Positions 1-9,739 of a DNA stretch of 64,000 nucleotides are shown one piece after another. The notes below the pieces were generated by a model, which saw only the letters and a program-made list of their open reading frames with translations, was not told the origin of the DNA and made no database searches. Each line of letters opens with the position of its first letter. Position 1 is the stretch's first letter. The stretch comes from Tetmemena sp. SeJ-2015 (lineage: Eukaryota; Ciliophora; Spirotrichea; Sporadotrichida; Oxytrichidae): positions 62,001 through 126,000 of the forward strand of contig JAJKFJ010020752.1 of assembly GCA_027382625.1 (NCBI GenBank), in the 5' to 3' direction. Made by a program: the position numbers and the translations under genes.

Positions 1-289
1 GGTCGGTGGCCAGCAGCATGGCGATTGTGACCAGGATGCCGAAGGGCAGGGCCAGAAGCGCGGTGGGCAGCGGTCCGGCGGTGATGCCAAGGGACTGGAA
101 CCACCAGGTGAACAGGATCACGAAGGCGGTGCCAAAGGCCATCGTGTCGCCATGGGCAAAGTTGGAAAAGCGCAGCACGCCGAAGATCAGCGTGATCCCC
201 AGCGCCCCCAGCGCAAGCTGGCTGCCATAGGCAAGGCCGGGCACGAGGATGAAATTGGCGAAAGCCGTCAGGGCGTTCAGAAGATCCAT
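1..289 (-). CDS. livH: Branched-chain amino-acid ABC transporter permease LivH (N-terminal part, cut by window edge)
   Basis: Only the first 96 codons are inside the window, running off the left edge. The reading is open and starts MDLLNALTAFANFIL, then has the LivH-type hydrophobic stretch followed by the FGVLRFSNFAHGD motif, which is characteristic of LivH permeases of the HAAT family. LivH sits in the inner membrane and forms the channel with LivM. The ATG overlaps the TGA of the small gene upstream (TGATG), so it is probably translationally coupled to it. It belongs to the minus-strand operon livK-livG-livF-small gene-livH; livM would be expected beyond the window. Confidence 0.85.
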   Translation of the reverse strand, partial: MDLLNALTAFANFILVPGLAYGSQLALGALGITLIFGVLRFSNFAHGDTMAFGTAFVILFTWWFQSLGITAGPLPTALLALPFGILVTIAMLLATD

Positions 290-671
290 CAGCCCGCCTC
301 CGCCGTGCATTTGCCCTGGGCGGCGGTGCCGATCAGCCCGCCGGAAGTGTGCTCGTTCGACACCGCCGCCAGCGCGCCATCGGCGGCAAGGGTCAGGATG
401 CCGATGCCGGTCTCGCCAGTCCGCAACAGGAAGCTGCGCCCCACGCCGTCTGGTCAAGAATGGTCAGGTCGATCCCCTCGGCTGTGGTGGTCATGCGCGC
501 ACTTGTGCCGTCTTCGGCGATGATCAGCCGGAAGGGCGGGTTTTCGGTGCCCGGCCTCGGCCTGCTGCGGCGCTTTCGGGGTTGCACAGGGTAGCCAGCG
601 TGCAGTCAAAGCTTTCGGCCAAGCGCCGGGCGCGTCCAGGGCCGGCCAGCCCACGGCGCGCAGGGCGGCAT
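288..671 (-). CDS. Small, probably secreted hypothetical protein inside the liv operon (frameshifted)
   Basis: I do not recognise the family. Between livF and livH the minus strand carries a coherent coding signal spread over several frames. It contains AESFDCTLATLCNPESA, then FRLIIAEDGTSARM, TAEGIDLTILDQTA and, in another frame, RSFLLRTGETGIGILTLA, ending GKCTAEAG at a TGA that overlaps the livH ATG. The Ala-Glu before the first of three cysteines could be a signal-peptide cleavage point, which would put the protein in the periplasm, but the N-terminus is too damaged to prove a signal peptide. The start is a guess: the ATG at 671 is in the livF frame. Its position suggests a role accessory to amino-acid uptake, which is only an inference. 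Confidence 0.45.
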
Positions 672-1389
672 CTCCACCCCCAGGAAGGGGCGGCGGACCT
701 CGGGGTCGGCAAAAGCGCTTGGCTCCGTTTTCCGTGATGGCGGTTTTGCACCCTGCACCAAACACATAGCCTTTATGCGCGATTCTCCAGCGCCTGACGG
801 GCGTTCTGTTCCACCATCAGGATCGAAATTCCGGTGCGGGCGACTTCGATGATGCGGTCGAACAATTCGTCCATCACGATGGGCGAGACGCCCGCCGTCG
901 GCTCGTCCAGCATCAGAAGTCGCGGCCGTGTCATCAGGGCGCGGCCGACCGCGACCTGCTGGCGCTGGCCGCCCGACAATTCGCCCGCCTTCTGGTGGCG
1001 CTTTTGCTTCAGGATCGGGAACAGGTCGTAGACCTGCGCCATCGTGTCAGGGATGCTGTCATCGGTGCGGATGAAAGCCCCCATCTCGAGGTTCTCTTCC
1101 ACCGTCATCGAGGTGAAAATGTTATGCGTCTGCGGCACAAAGCCCATGCCCTTGCGCACCCGCGCCTGCGGGGTCAATTGGGTATGTCCTCGCCCGCAAG
1201 GCGCACATGGCCCTGACGCAGGTTCAGCATCCCGAAGACGGCCTTCATCGCGGTCGATTTGCCCGCGCCATTCGGGCCGACGATCACGGCGATCTCGCCC
1301 GGGTCCACCGCCAGAGTGCAGGAATGCAGGATATCGACCGCGCCATAGCCGCCGGTCATCGCCTCGCCGATCAGGAAGGGTTCAGCCAT
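606..1389 (-). CDS. livF: Branched-chain amino-acid ABC transporter ATPase LivF (frameshifted)
   Basis: LivF is one of the two cytoplasmic ATPases of the LivHMGF-K importer. The first frame (1389 down to about 1174) has Walker A GPNGAGKS; the second (1177 down to 773) has the signature LSGGQRQQVA, Walker B RLLMLDEPTAGVSP and the H-loop-equivalent region ILMVEQNA. A third frame gives the family C-terminus with ADPEVRRPFLG, placing the stop near 606-608. At least two indels (near 1175 and 700-780) break the gene. The start ATG overlaps the end of livG by 8 bases. The collinear motif order shows one gene, not a degenerated remnant. Confidence 0.88.
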
Positions 1390-2171
1390 GGCTGTGCTCC
1401 TCCATGACCTTGTTTTTCAATCCGGTGCCCAGATAGGCCTCGATCACGCGTTCGTCGTTCTTCACTTGCTCGACCGTGCCTTGGGCCAGAACCTTGCCCT
1501 CGGCCATGCAGATCACCGGATTGCAAAGCCGCGCGATGAAATCCATGTCGTGTTCGATCACGCAAAAGGTGTAGCCGCGCTCTTTGTTCAGGCGCACGAT
1601 GGCATCGCCGATGGTGTTCAGCAGCGTCCGGTTCACGCCCGCGCCGACCTCGTCCAGAAAGACGATCTTGGCGTCGACCATCATGGTCCGCCCCAGTTCC
1701 AGCAGCTTTTTCTGCCCGCCCGAAATCTGGCTGGCCTTTTGCTCGGCCAGATGGCTGATCGTCAGGAAATCCAGCACCTCATCGGCCTTGGCGCAGACCC
1801 GCGCTTCCTCCTCGGCAACAGCGCCCCGGCGAAACAGCGCGTTCCACAGCTTTTCGCCGGACTGGTCACCCGGCACCATCATCAGATTCTCGCGCACCGT
1901 CATCGACCCGAATTCATGCGCAATCTGAAAGGTGCGCAGCAGCCCCTTGCCGAACAGTTCATGCGGCGGCAGGCCGGTGATTACCCTCATCGCCCATGAA
2001 GACGCGCCCGATGTGGGCGGCAGCCGACGGCGATACATTGAAAAGCGTGGTCTTGCCCGCACCGTTGGGTCCGATCAACCCGGTGATCGTGCCCTTGCGG
2101 ATTTCCGGGCTGGCGCCGTCAACGGCTCTAAAGCCGCCGAAATGGCGGTGCAGGTTTTCAACCCTGATCAT
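1382..2171 (-). CDS. livG: Branched-chain amino-acid ABC transporter ATPase LivG (frameshifted)
   Basis: LivG is the partner ATPase of LivF. It starts MIRVENLHRHFGGF, has Walker A GPNGAGKTT, then after an indel near 2000-2040 continues with TGLPPHELFGKGLLRTFQ, the signature QISGGQKKLLELG, Walker B AKIVFLDEVGAGVN and the H-loop region VIEHDMDFI. It ends GTGLKNKVMEEHSHG. Note Glu-Val-Gly where most LivG proteins have Glu-Pro after the Walker B aspartate; many rhodobacterial LivG proteins share this. The start at 2171 is chosen because the homologous N-terminus begins there; an upstream in-frame ATG at 2240 is unlikely. It lies 107 bases downstream of livK. Confidence 0.88.
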
Positions 2172-2277
2172 GCCGTCCCCGAATGCCGTTGCCGGTTCTT
2201 TTTGGACCGACGGCTTATTTTTGCATCCGGCCCGGGTCAAGCCCGGGCCGGAAGTTTCATCCTGTATGGGACCGGGC

Positions 2278-3429
2278 TCAGTGATACTTCACCGTCTCGA
2301 CCTTGCCGTCCTTGATCACGATTTCGCGGTAGCGGCCGCGCTTCGCCCGGCTCGACCATTTCGACCGCCGGTGGCGCCCTGATAGTCGATGTCCTTGCCT
2401 TCCGCGATCAGTTGCAGCGCCTTGCCCAGCTCGCCGGGATTGATCTTCTCGCCCGGCGCATTGGCAACTTCCATCACCTTGTCCTTGTAGACCTTGGGAT
2501 CGGTCGACCCCGCCGCCTGCATGGCCAGGATGAACAGCGCCGCCGCGTCATAGGATTCCGACGCATAGGCCGAGGTGCTGTCGAAGGGCGTCGGCAGGGC
2601 TGCCGCGATATCCTTGAGGATCACGTTGCCTTCGGCATCCGAAGCTGCGATGTCGCCGAACGAGCCGTCCAGCGCCGGGCCGATGGCCTGGGGCAGCGAG
2701 TCGCCGATCATGCCGCCGGGCAGGTAGAAGCTCGAGAACGCGCCGGTGTCGAGTGCTGCCTGGATCATGCCTTTGCCGCCCTGGTCGACATAGCCCGCGA
2801 CGATCAGCATCTCGCCGCCGGCCGAGGCCAGCGTCGCGACTTCGGCGGAATAGTCGGCCTTGCCGTCTTCATGGTACAGAGGTACGTTGCCCCTTTCTTG
2901 AAGAACTTCTCGATGAATTCCGATTCACCCTTGCCGAAGTCGTTGTTCGTATAGGTGATGCGACCGATTTCACGCCTTTCTCGACCAGGATGTTGGCGGC
3001 ACTTCGACTTCGCGCGCATCCGAGGGCGCGGTGCGGAAGAACAGGCCGTTGTCCTTTGTCCTGGCGTCAGCGCCGGCGAGGTGGCCGAGGGCGAGATCAT
3101 CACCACGCCATTGGGCATCGCCACGTTAGTGAGCCGGCGCGCGTCACGCCCGAGCAGTCGCCGCCGATGATGCCATGAACGCATCCGAGGTATCAGAGCT
3201 CGGCAGCGGCCGGTCGCAGCGGCGGCGTCGCCACAGGTCGAGTCAGCCCGGACGGCCAATTCCAGCCATCGCCACGGCGCCCGAGCAGCCGGGCGCCAGT
3301 TCGCGCAGCGCACCTTCGCCGGCATCATTGACGGTTGTAGCGGGGGTAGGATGCCAAGACACAACATTTCCCGGGCAAAACGCCGGGGCCCTCAGGCCCA
3401 GCGCGAATGGAAAGCAGCAGTTTTTTCAT
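2278..3429 (-). CDS. livK: Branched-chain amino-acid ABC transporter periplasmic binding protein LivK (frameshifted)
   Basis: This is the periplasmic type I binding protein (Peripla_BP_6) that delivers substrate to LivHMGF. The ATG at 3429 follows a purine-rich ribosome site (CAGGGAGACAGACA) and gives MKKLLLS, a signal-peptide start. Later blocks in shifted frames include the region around IGGDCSG, VAMPNGVVMISPSATSPALT, ITYTNNDFGKG, then a long clean block from MLIVAGYVDQGGKG to KINPGELGKALQLI, and the end KDGKVETVKYH at 2278. At least five indels occur, mostly in the N-terminal half. It is the first gene of the minus-strand liv operon; the 200 bp upstream separate it from the divergent sugar dehydrogenase. 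Confidence 0.88.
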
Positions 3430-3630
3430 TGTCTGTCTCCCTGTTTGGATCGCGATCCTGGAATGAGCCTAGAGGGGCGCATTTGAAAAGAAAAGCGCCT
3501 TCGACGCGGGCTTCGGCGGGGCAAAGCCGGGCATGGTGCCGGTCACAAGCCCGTCAGATGCGCCATTCCGCCTTGGCAGCGCGCCTGCGGCGACCAATCC
3601 TGCCGGGATCACAACCGGAAGGATTTTCCC

Positions 3631-4733
3631 ATGCGGCTTGCTCCGGCACTTGCTCTTGTCCTCACCCCTCTGGCTGATCTGGCCCTTGATGGCCAATGCC
3701 GGGAACGCTTGAGACTTCGGCCGGCCGATGCAGGTGACGGCGTTGCTGAAAGGGCTGGAGGAACCCTGGGGCCTGGCCTTCCTGCCCGATGGCCGTTTCC
3801 TGGTGACCGAGCGGACGGGGCTGCTCTTGGCCGACGGATCGGGGCCGCCCGATCTCGGGCCTGCCCAGGTCTATGCCGAAGGGCAGGGCGGGCTTCTCGA
3901 TGTGATGGTTCCCGTCGATTTCGAAACCTCGCGCCGGATCTGGCTGACCTGGGCCGCCCCGGTTGCGGGCGGTGCCGCCACGGCGGCCGGGTTCGGCACC
4001 CTGTCACCGGATGGCACGGCGCTGGAAGGCCTGACCCCGGTCTTTCTGGCCGAGGCCGTGGGAGGTGGGCGGCATTTCGGCGCGCGGCTGGTCGAGACCG
4101 CAGGTGGCCAGGTCTTCGTCACCACGGGCGAACGTGGCACGGGCCCCGAGGGACATGAGGCGCAGGACCCGACCAACGCGTCTTGGCAAGGTCGTGCTGC
4201 TCAACGCCGATGGCATGCCGGGCGTTTGCCGTTCCGGGTTGGCGGCCCGGCATCTGGTCGATCGGCCATCGCAACATCCAGGCGCGCGCTGGACCTGTCG
4301 GGGCGGCTGCTGACCGTGGAACATGCGCGCGAGGGGACGGGTGAACGCCCCCGAACGGGCCGCAACTAGGGCTGGCCCGTCATCACCTACGGGTGAATAG
4401 GGCGGCAGTGCCATCGGCGAGGGCAAGGCCAAGGATGGCATGGAACAGCCATTGCATTACTGGGACCCCTCGATCGCGCCTTCCGGCCTGATGGTCTATT
4501 CCGGTGCATTGGTCCCCGGCTGGAAGGGCGATGCTTCACCGGCTCGCTGAACAGCGATTTCCTGTCACGTCTGGACCCCGACACGGCAGCCGAAGACCGG
4601 CTATGCCGAGGAACGCCTGGATGCGCCCGAGACGGGCCGGGTCAGGGACGTGGCCGAGGCGCCGGACGGGTCGATCTGGTTCCTGTCGGTGACGGCGGGC
4701 GCGGTGTTCCGGCTTGCCCCGGCTGGCGGCTGA
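3631..4733 (+). CDS. PQQ-dependent aldose sugar dehydrogenase, YliI/Asd type (frameshifted)
   Basis: The product resembles soluble glucose/sorbosone dehydrogenases (GSDH beta-propeller), periplasmic enzymes that oxidise aldoses with PQQ. It starts MRLAPALALVL, a signal peptide, then GLEEPWGLAFLPDGRFLVTER, the hallmark first propeller blade, FVTTGERGTGPEGHEAQDP, and across frames GNPVFGIGHRNIQG-like text (seen as RSAIATSRRA and IGHRNIQ), then the C-terminal GRVRDVAEAPDGSIWFLSV-like block ending at 4731-4733. At least six indels occur. Divergent from livK and followed by the DUF805 gene, it appears monocistronic. No PQQ biosynthesis genes are in the window. Confidence 0.8.
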
Positions 4734-4779
4734 GACGCGCCGGACCGGCTTGCTCACGCTCCGATCACGGCTTCGCGAG

Positions 4780-4796
4780 TACCACAAGATGTGGTA
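4780..4796. promoter_or_regulatory. Inverted repeat TACCAC-N5-GTGGTA upstream of the DUF805 gene
   Basis: Two perfect 6-base arms with a 5-base spacer lie 38 bases before the DUF805 start, where a promoter would be expected. It looks like an operator for a dimeric regulator. No T-run follows, so it is not a terminator for the preceding gene. The regulator is unknown. Confidence 0.45.
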
Positions 4797-4834
4797 GTCT
4801 GTTTCCACCTTTCCAGAAGGGGTAGGAGACAGAC

Positions 4835-5239
4835 ATGAATTTCATGCAGGCCGTCAAGCACGTCTACGGAAATTACGTCAACTTCCGCGACCGTGCACCG
4901 CGTTCGGAATACTGGTGGTTTGTGCTGTTCAATTTTATCGCCTCGATCCTGATCGGCTTTGTTGAGCTGAAACTGGGTCTTGGAACGGGAATGATGGCGA
5001 TGGGCGAAGGCGCCATGGCCGCCAATTTCTCGGGTGGTCCGCTGAGCATCATCTGGATGCTGTTCAACATCCTGCCGGGCATCGGGGTCGGCGTTCGCCG
5101 TCTGCACGATACCGACCGCTCGGGCTGGTGGCTGCTGATCGCGTTGATTCCGCTGGTGGGCGCGATCATTCTTCTGGTCTTCATGTGCCAGAAGGGCACG
5201 ACCGGCGACAACCGCTTCGGTCCCGACCCATTGGCGTGA
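4835..5239 (+). CDS. DUF805 membrane protein
   Basis: Intact 134-codon gene. The N-terminus MNFMQAVKHVYGNYVNF is typical of DUF805, followed by RAPRSEYWWF, a first membrane segment (FVLFNFIASILIGFVEL), a second (LSIIWMLFNILPGIGVGVRRLHDTDRSGWW, which contains the conserved RRLHD-RSGWW motif) and a third (LLIALIPLVGAIILLVFM), ending with CQKGTTGDNRFGPDP, also a family hallmark. DUF805 proteins are small inner-membrane proteins of unknown function. The clean frame is notable among so many broken neighbours. A GGAG-type ribosome site (GGTAGGAGACAGAC) precedes the ATG. Confidence 0.92.
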   Translation: MNFMQAVKHVYGNYVNFRDRAPRSEYWWFVLFNFIASILIGFVELKLGLGTGMMAMGEGAMAANFSGGPLSIIWMLFNILPGIGVGVRRLHDTDRSGWWLLIALIPLVGAIILLVFMCQKGTTGDNRFGPDPLA

Positions 5240-5243
5240 GGCC

Positions 5244-5275
5244 GGGGCGCGCGGTCTTTGGCGGTCGCGCGCCCC
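5244..5275. terminator. Hairpin between convergent genes (DUF805 and GlxA-type regulator)
   Basis: A perfect 10-base stem (GGGGCGCGCG with CGCGCGCCCC) and a 12-base loop lie in the 37-base gap between two convergent genes. There is no U-run, but position and stability suggest a shared bidirectional transcription end. Confidence 0.6.
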
Positions 5276-5276
5276 G

Positions 5277-6294
5277 TCAGATCGACAGGCGGACCGGGAT
5301 TGCCCCCGGAATACCCTGCGTTCCGCGTTCGCGGTAGGGGGTGGTGTTGTAATGCGCGCGGTAGCATTTCGAGAAATGCGACGGGCTGGCAAAGCCGCAG
5401 GCGAGGGCGACGTTGATCACGCTCATATCCGTCTGCATCAACAGGTTGCGCGCCTTTTGCAGCCGCAGTTCCATGTAATAGCGTTTCGGGCTGCGGTTCA
5501 GGTAGCGGCGGAACAGCCGTTCGAGTTGCCGCGTGGACATGCCCACTTCCTCGGCCAGATCGGCGGGCGACATCGGGTCCTCGATGTTGCCCTCCATCAT
5601 CTGGATCACTTGGCTCAGCTTCGGGTGGCGAACGCCGATGCGCGTGGGGATCGACAGGCGCTGCGTGTCCTGATCGGTGCGGATGGTGGAATAGATCAAC
5701 TGGTCGGCGACCGTGTTGGCGATATCCTCGCCGTGATCGGCGGCGATGACCTTGAGCATCAGGTCAAGCGAGCTTGTCCCCCCCGCCGTGGTCCAGCGGT
5801 TGCCATCCATCACGAAGACCGATTTCGTCAGCTTCACATCCTCGAATTCTTCAAGGAACCCGTCCTGGTTCTCCCAGTGGATGGTCGCTTTCTTCCCGTC
5901 GAGCAGCCCCGCCTTGGCCACCGCATAGGCCCCGGTGCAAAGACCGCCCATCGTGACGCCGCGCCGCGCCTCGCGCCGCAGCCAGTTCAACACGCCCCGC
6001 GTTGTCGCGCGCTGCACGTCGATGCCACCGCAGACCAGCAGGACGTCATCGCGCTCGATCTCCTCAAGCCCGATGTCCAGCTTGAAGGAGGTGCCGTTGG
6101 AACAGGTCGCCGTGTCGCCGCCTTGGGCCCGCCAGCGCCCAGACATGGGCCTTCCGCCCGATCACCCGGTTGGCGATGCGCAAAGGCCGATGCGCTGCGA
6201 AGCCAGCATGGTGAATGGTCAGAAGCAGAAAGACAAGCGGCCCGCTGCGCTGTTGGGGCGTGGCATGGCTGGCCTTGCGCTCGGGGCTGGGCAT
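5277..6294 (-). CDS. GlxA family transcriptional regulator (DJ-1/PfpI domain plus AraC HTH) (frameshifted)
   Basis: The protein has an N-terminal class I glutamine-amidotransferase-like domain and a C-terminal AraC helix-turn-helix, as in GlxA/GbdR/CdhR. The GATase-like elbow reads [11 protein letters not shown] with the cysteine kept; then [17 protein letters not shown]. The AraC part has [38 protein letters not shown] and [22 protein letters not shown]. The first about 50 codons ([19 protein letters not shown] from 6294, then LRIANRV) are in another frame; an indel lies near 6120-6150. In related bacteria such regulators control choline, glycine betaine or carnitine genes. No obvious target adjoins it. 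Confidence 0.85.
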
Positions 6295-6508
6295 GTTTTG
6301 CGACCTGTCTTGTCGTTTGGCGGCATCGAACGCCAAAATCACGTCCCCCGCAAGGGGCGAAAGCGTCATCTAACTGTCGTCTTTGATCACCTTCTGTTGC
6401 AAGCCTGTTGCTCTTTCGGGCAAAGCCCTTTGCATCCGGCCGCCGGGACCTGTATAGGGCGGCTTTGTTACCGCAAACGATCCCGAATTGCCGCTGTGGG
6501 AGGCTGCC

Positions 6509-7871
6509 ATGACCAAGGGCTGGACCAAATCGGATTGGCGCGCAAAACCGCGGATCCAGATGCCCGATTATCCCGATGCCGGCGCGCTGGGCGGGTTGAG
6601 GCGCAGCTTGCCAAATATCCGCCGCTGGTCTTTGCTGGTGAGGCGCGCAAGCTGAAAAAGCAACTCGCCCTTGCCGCCGAAGGTAAGGCCTTTCTGTTGC
6701 AGGGCGGCGATTGCGCCGAATCCTTCGGCGAATTCTCGGCCGACAACATCCGCGACACCTTCCGCGTCATGCTGCAAATGGCGGTCGTGCTGACCTACGG
6801 GGCCAAGGTTCCGGTCATCAAGGTCGGCCGCATGGCGGGCCAGTTCGCCAAGCCGCGCTCCGCCCGACGGATGGTGCTGGCGTCGAACGGGCCTCTACAA
6901 GGGCGAATCATCAACGGTTTCGAGCCACCCCGAAGCCCGCACCCCCGATCCGGCGGGGATGCTTGCAAGCCTATACCCAGGCGGGGCCAGCCTAACCTGC
7001 TGCGCCCCTTCTCGACCGGCGGTTCGCCGATATCCACCGCGTCCACGCCTGGACGCTGGGCTTTGCCGAACATGACAAGGCCGAACGCTACCGCGAATTG
7101 TCGAACCGCATTTCCGACGCGCTCGACTTCATGAACGCGGCGGGCGTGTCTTCGGTCACGGCCCCGGAACTGGCCAGCGTGGATTTCTACACCAGCCACG
7201 AAGCCCTGCTTCTGGAATACGAAGAGGCGCTTTGCCGCGTCGACAGCATCACCGGCCAGAATGTCGCCGGCTCCGGCCACATGATCTGGATCGGCGACCG
7301 CACCCGTCAGCCCGACGGCGCGCATGTCGAATTCTGCCGTGGCGTGCTGAACCCGATCGGCCTGAAATGCGGACCCTCGACCACGGCCGAGGATCTCAAG
7401 GTGCTGATGGCCAAGCTGAACCCGCAGAACGAAGCGGGCCGCCTGACCCTGATCGCCCGTTTCGGCGCGGGCAAGGTGGGCGACCACCTGCCGCGCCTGA
7501 TCAAGACGGTTCAGGCCGAGGGTGCCAACGTCGTCTGGTCCTGCGACCCGATGCACGGCAACACGATCAAGTCCTCCTCGGGCTACAAGACCCGCCCGTT
7601 TGATTCCGTGCTGCGCGAGGTCCGCGAATTCTTTGCCATCCACAAGGCCGAAGCGACGATCCCCGGCGGCGTGCATTTCGAGATGACGGGCAAAGACGTG
7701 ACCGAATGCACCGGCGGCCTGCGCGCCGTGACGGACGAGGATCTTTCGGACCGTTACCACACCGCTTGCGACCCGCGTCTGAACGCCTCGCAATCGCTGG
7801 AACTGGCCTTCCTCGTGGCCGAGGAACTGACCCGCCAGCGCAACGGCGCCACGCCGCGTCCCCTTCTCTAA
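6509..7871 (+). CDS. Class II 3-deoxy-7-phosphoheptulonate (DAHP) synthase (frameshifted)
   Basis: This enzyme condenses phosphoenolpyruvate and erythrose-4-phosphate, the first step of the shikimate pathway. It is the plant-like class II type: [66 protein letters not shown], then in the last frame [30 protein letters not shown]-like text, [23 protein letters not shown] and [23 protein letters not shown] ending. The start ATG at 6509 is preceded by GGGAGGCTGCC. Indels lie near 6595 and between 6880 and 7090. It stands alone between divergent or convergent neighbours and ends in a strong terminator. Confidence 0.9.
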
Positions 7872-7893
7872 CGGGTCGCTGGAAAAGCAATCA

Positions 7894-7929
7894 ACGCCGC
7901 CGCAGCCAACCGGGCGCGGCGGCGTTTTT
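7894..7929 (+). terminator. Rho-independent terminator of the DAHP synthase gene
   Basis: A perfect 10-base stem (ACGCCGCCGC paired with GCGGCGGCGT), 12-base loop, then TTTTT, starting 22 bases after the stop codon. Confidence 0.85.
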
Positions 7930-7963
7930 CATTCGGGACGGCGGCGGCGCGTCGCCGGGCAGA

Positions 7964-8749
7964 TCAGTCGAGGGAATGGACCAGCCGCAGATGGGGGCGG
8001 CCTTTGACGGGGCGCGGCGCGAGCGGGGCAGGGTCCTCGGCAAAGGCCGGGGCAGGCGGACGGGCTGGGTCAGGGGCCTGGGCCCCCGGTCCCCGGCAGG
8101 ACCAGCCGCTCCTCGATCACCCGCGCGATGTCGAACCGGCGCGGGCGCGGCCGATCTGGCCTCGGTCTTCAGTACCCGAGCACCAGATCGCAGTTTCTGC
8201 CCGTCGAGGTCAGCGGCAGCAACAGCAGCCGCCCTCCAGCGCGGGCCGTCCGATGGTGCGCTCGCCTCAAGATGGAACTCCGCCGCCACGGGCAGGGCGA
8301 AGACCCGCTCGATCACCTGGGCCAGCCGCAGCCGCGCTTCCGGCAGAAAGATGGTCGACAGGGGCAGGCCCTTCATGTCCAGCCCGGCCAGATCGGTCAG
8401 CCCACCCCGGCGATGCGCAGCCGGACAGGCCGGTGCCGATCTTTTCGGCCACGAAGACATGTCCAGAGCCGCCGCCAGACCGCGCGGATCGACCGCGCTG
8501 CGGGGTGGGATCGCGCCATGCTCTGCCCGCAGCCCTTCCCAGTAGCCGCGCACCAGCTGCAACTCGCGAAAGGCTGCCGCCGTCGTCCGTTGCCCCGGGC
8601 CCCTTTCCGCCCAGAAATGGGTCAACATCGCTGTCATCAGGCGATGCCGCTTCAACCCGCGTGTTCGCCCGCGCCTCATTCCGCGTAGGCAGCTTGACCC
8701 GCAAGGCCCCTCCGATGCCGGCGGGAAAGGGGGCGATAACCGTGCCCAT
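7964..8749 (-). CDS. PAS-domain protein of the rhodobacterial PAS_5 type (frameshifted)
   Basis: About 230 codons on the minus strand in two or three frames. Blocks seen are LMTAMLTHFWAERG, TAAAFRELQLVRGYWEGLRA, AIPPRSAVDPRGLA-ALDMSFVAEKIGTGLS-like text, then DLAGLDMKGLPLSTIFL, RLRLAQVIERVFALPVAAEF and a C-terminal GRPHLRLVHSLD ending at 7964. The order fits PAS_5 proteins (Pfam PF07310), common in Rhodobacterales, with no enzymatic output domain; they are thought to sense small ligands. The start is uncertain: ATG at 8749 opens the upstream coding-like frame, ATG near 8640 is an alternative. Indels lie near 8400-8460, 8200 and 8100. Confidence 0.65.
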
Positions 8750-8847
8750 GATTGAACAAAGGGATAGACGCGCATTGGGCGAGTCGGGAAAAATTCTAAA
8801 CAAATGGTAAATGGCTGCTGCCGCAGCGCCGCAAAGGGGTATCGCGC

Positions 8848-9739
8848 ATGACGATTTCGATGACCGGTTTCGCCGCCGCCAAAGGGCAGGGCGCAGGGCA
8901 TGGCTGGACGTGGGATATCCGCTCGGTCAATGGCAAGGGGCTGGACCTGCGCCTGCGCGTGCCCGACTGGATCGACGGGCTCGAGGCAGCGCTGCGGGCC
9001 GAGCTGCAAAAGGCGCTGGGGCGCGGCAATGTCAGCCTGTCGCTGAAAGTCGCGCGCGAAGGGGCACCGGCCGAAGGCGCGCGGGTGAATCCAGGCGTGC
9101 TGGCGGGCGTGTTGCAGGCCCTGGCCCAGGTGGAACAGGCGGCGATGTCGGCGGGGGTCACGCTGGCCCAGGCGACCGCCGCCGATGTGCTGGCGGTGCG
9201 CGGTGTGCTGGAGCAATCGGCGGCCGAGGAAGACACCGCGCCGCTGCGCACGGCCATTCTGGCCGATCTTCCGGCCCTTCTGGACGAATTCCACGCCATG
9301 CGCGCCGCCGAGGGCAGGGCCCTTCAGGCCGTCATCGGCGCCCAGATCGACAGTATCGCGGCGCTGCCGGTGATGCCCGCAAACAGGCCGAGGCCCGGCG
9401 CGACAAGGCGCGCAGGGCCTGCGCGACGGCATGGCCCGGCTGCTGGCCAATGGCGAAGGCTTTGACGAGACGCGCGTCGCGCAGGAACTGGCGCTGATGG
9501 CGGTCAAGTCCGACGTGACCGAGGAGCTGGACCGGCTCGAGGCCCATGTCGCCGCCGCCCGCGCGCTGCTGGCCGACCCCGCCCCCGTGGGCCGCAAATT
9601 CGATTTCCTGATGCAGGAATTCATGCGCGAGGCGAACACGCTTCTGTCCAAGGCGGGCGATCTGGATCTGACCCGGATCGGGCTTGACCTCAAAACCGTC
9701 ATCGACCAGATGCGCGAGCAGGTGCAGAACGTGGAATGA
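8848..9739 (+). CDS. yicC: YicC family protein (putative endoribonuclease) (one frameshift)
   Basis: The start is MTISMTGFAAAKG, the hallmark YicC N-terminus, then WTWDIRSVNGKGLDLRLRVPDW and GRGNVSLSLKV. An indel near 9385 moves the C-terminal half to another frame, which has GFDETRVAQELALMAVKSDVTEELDRL, PVGRKFDFLMQEFMREANTLLSKA and [14 protein letters not shown]. coli YicC has been reported to act on RNA; here the family call is firm and the activity is by analogy. The stop codon overlaps the gmk start (ATGA), and yicC-gmk adjacency is conserved in many bacteria. Confidence 0.92.

Noticed and set aside
3469..3696. 75-codon minus-strand ORF in the livK-sugar dehydrogenase gap
   Set aside because: Partly antisense to the dehydrogenase signal peptide, no ribosome site and no recognisable motif.
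5352..6386. 344-codon plus-strand ORF
   Set aside because: Antisense of the GlxA/AraC regulator, whose domain motifs are clear on the minus strand.
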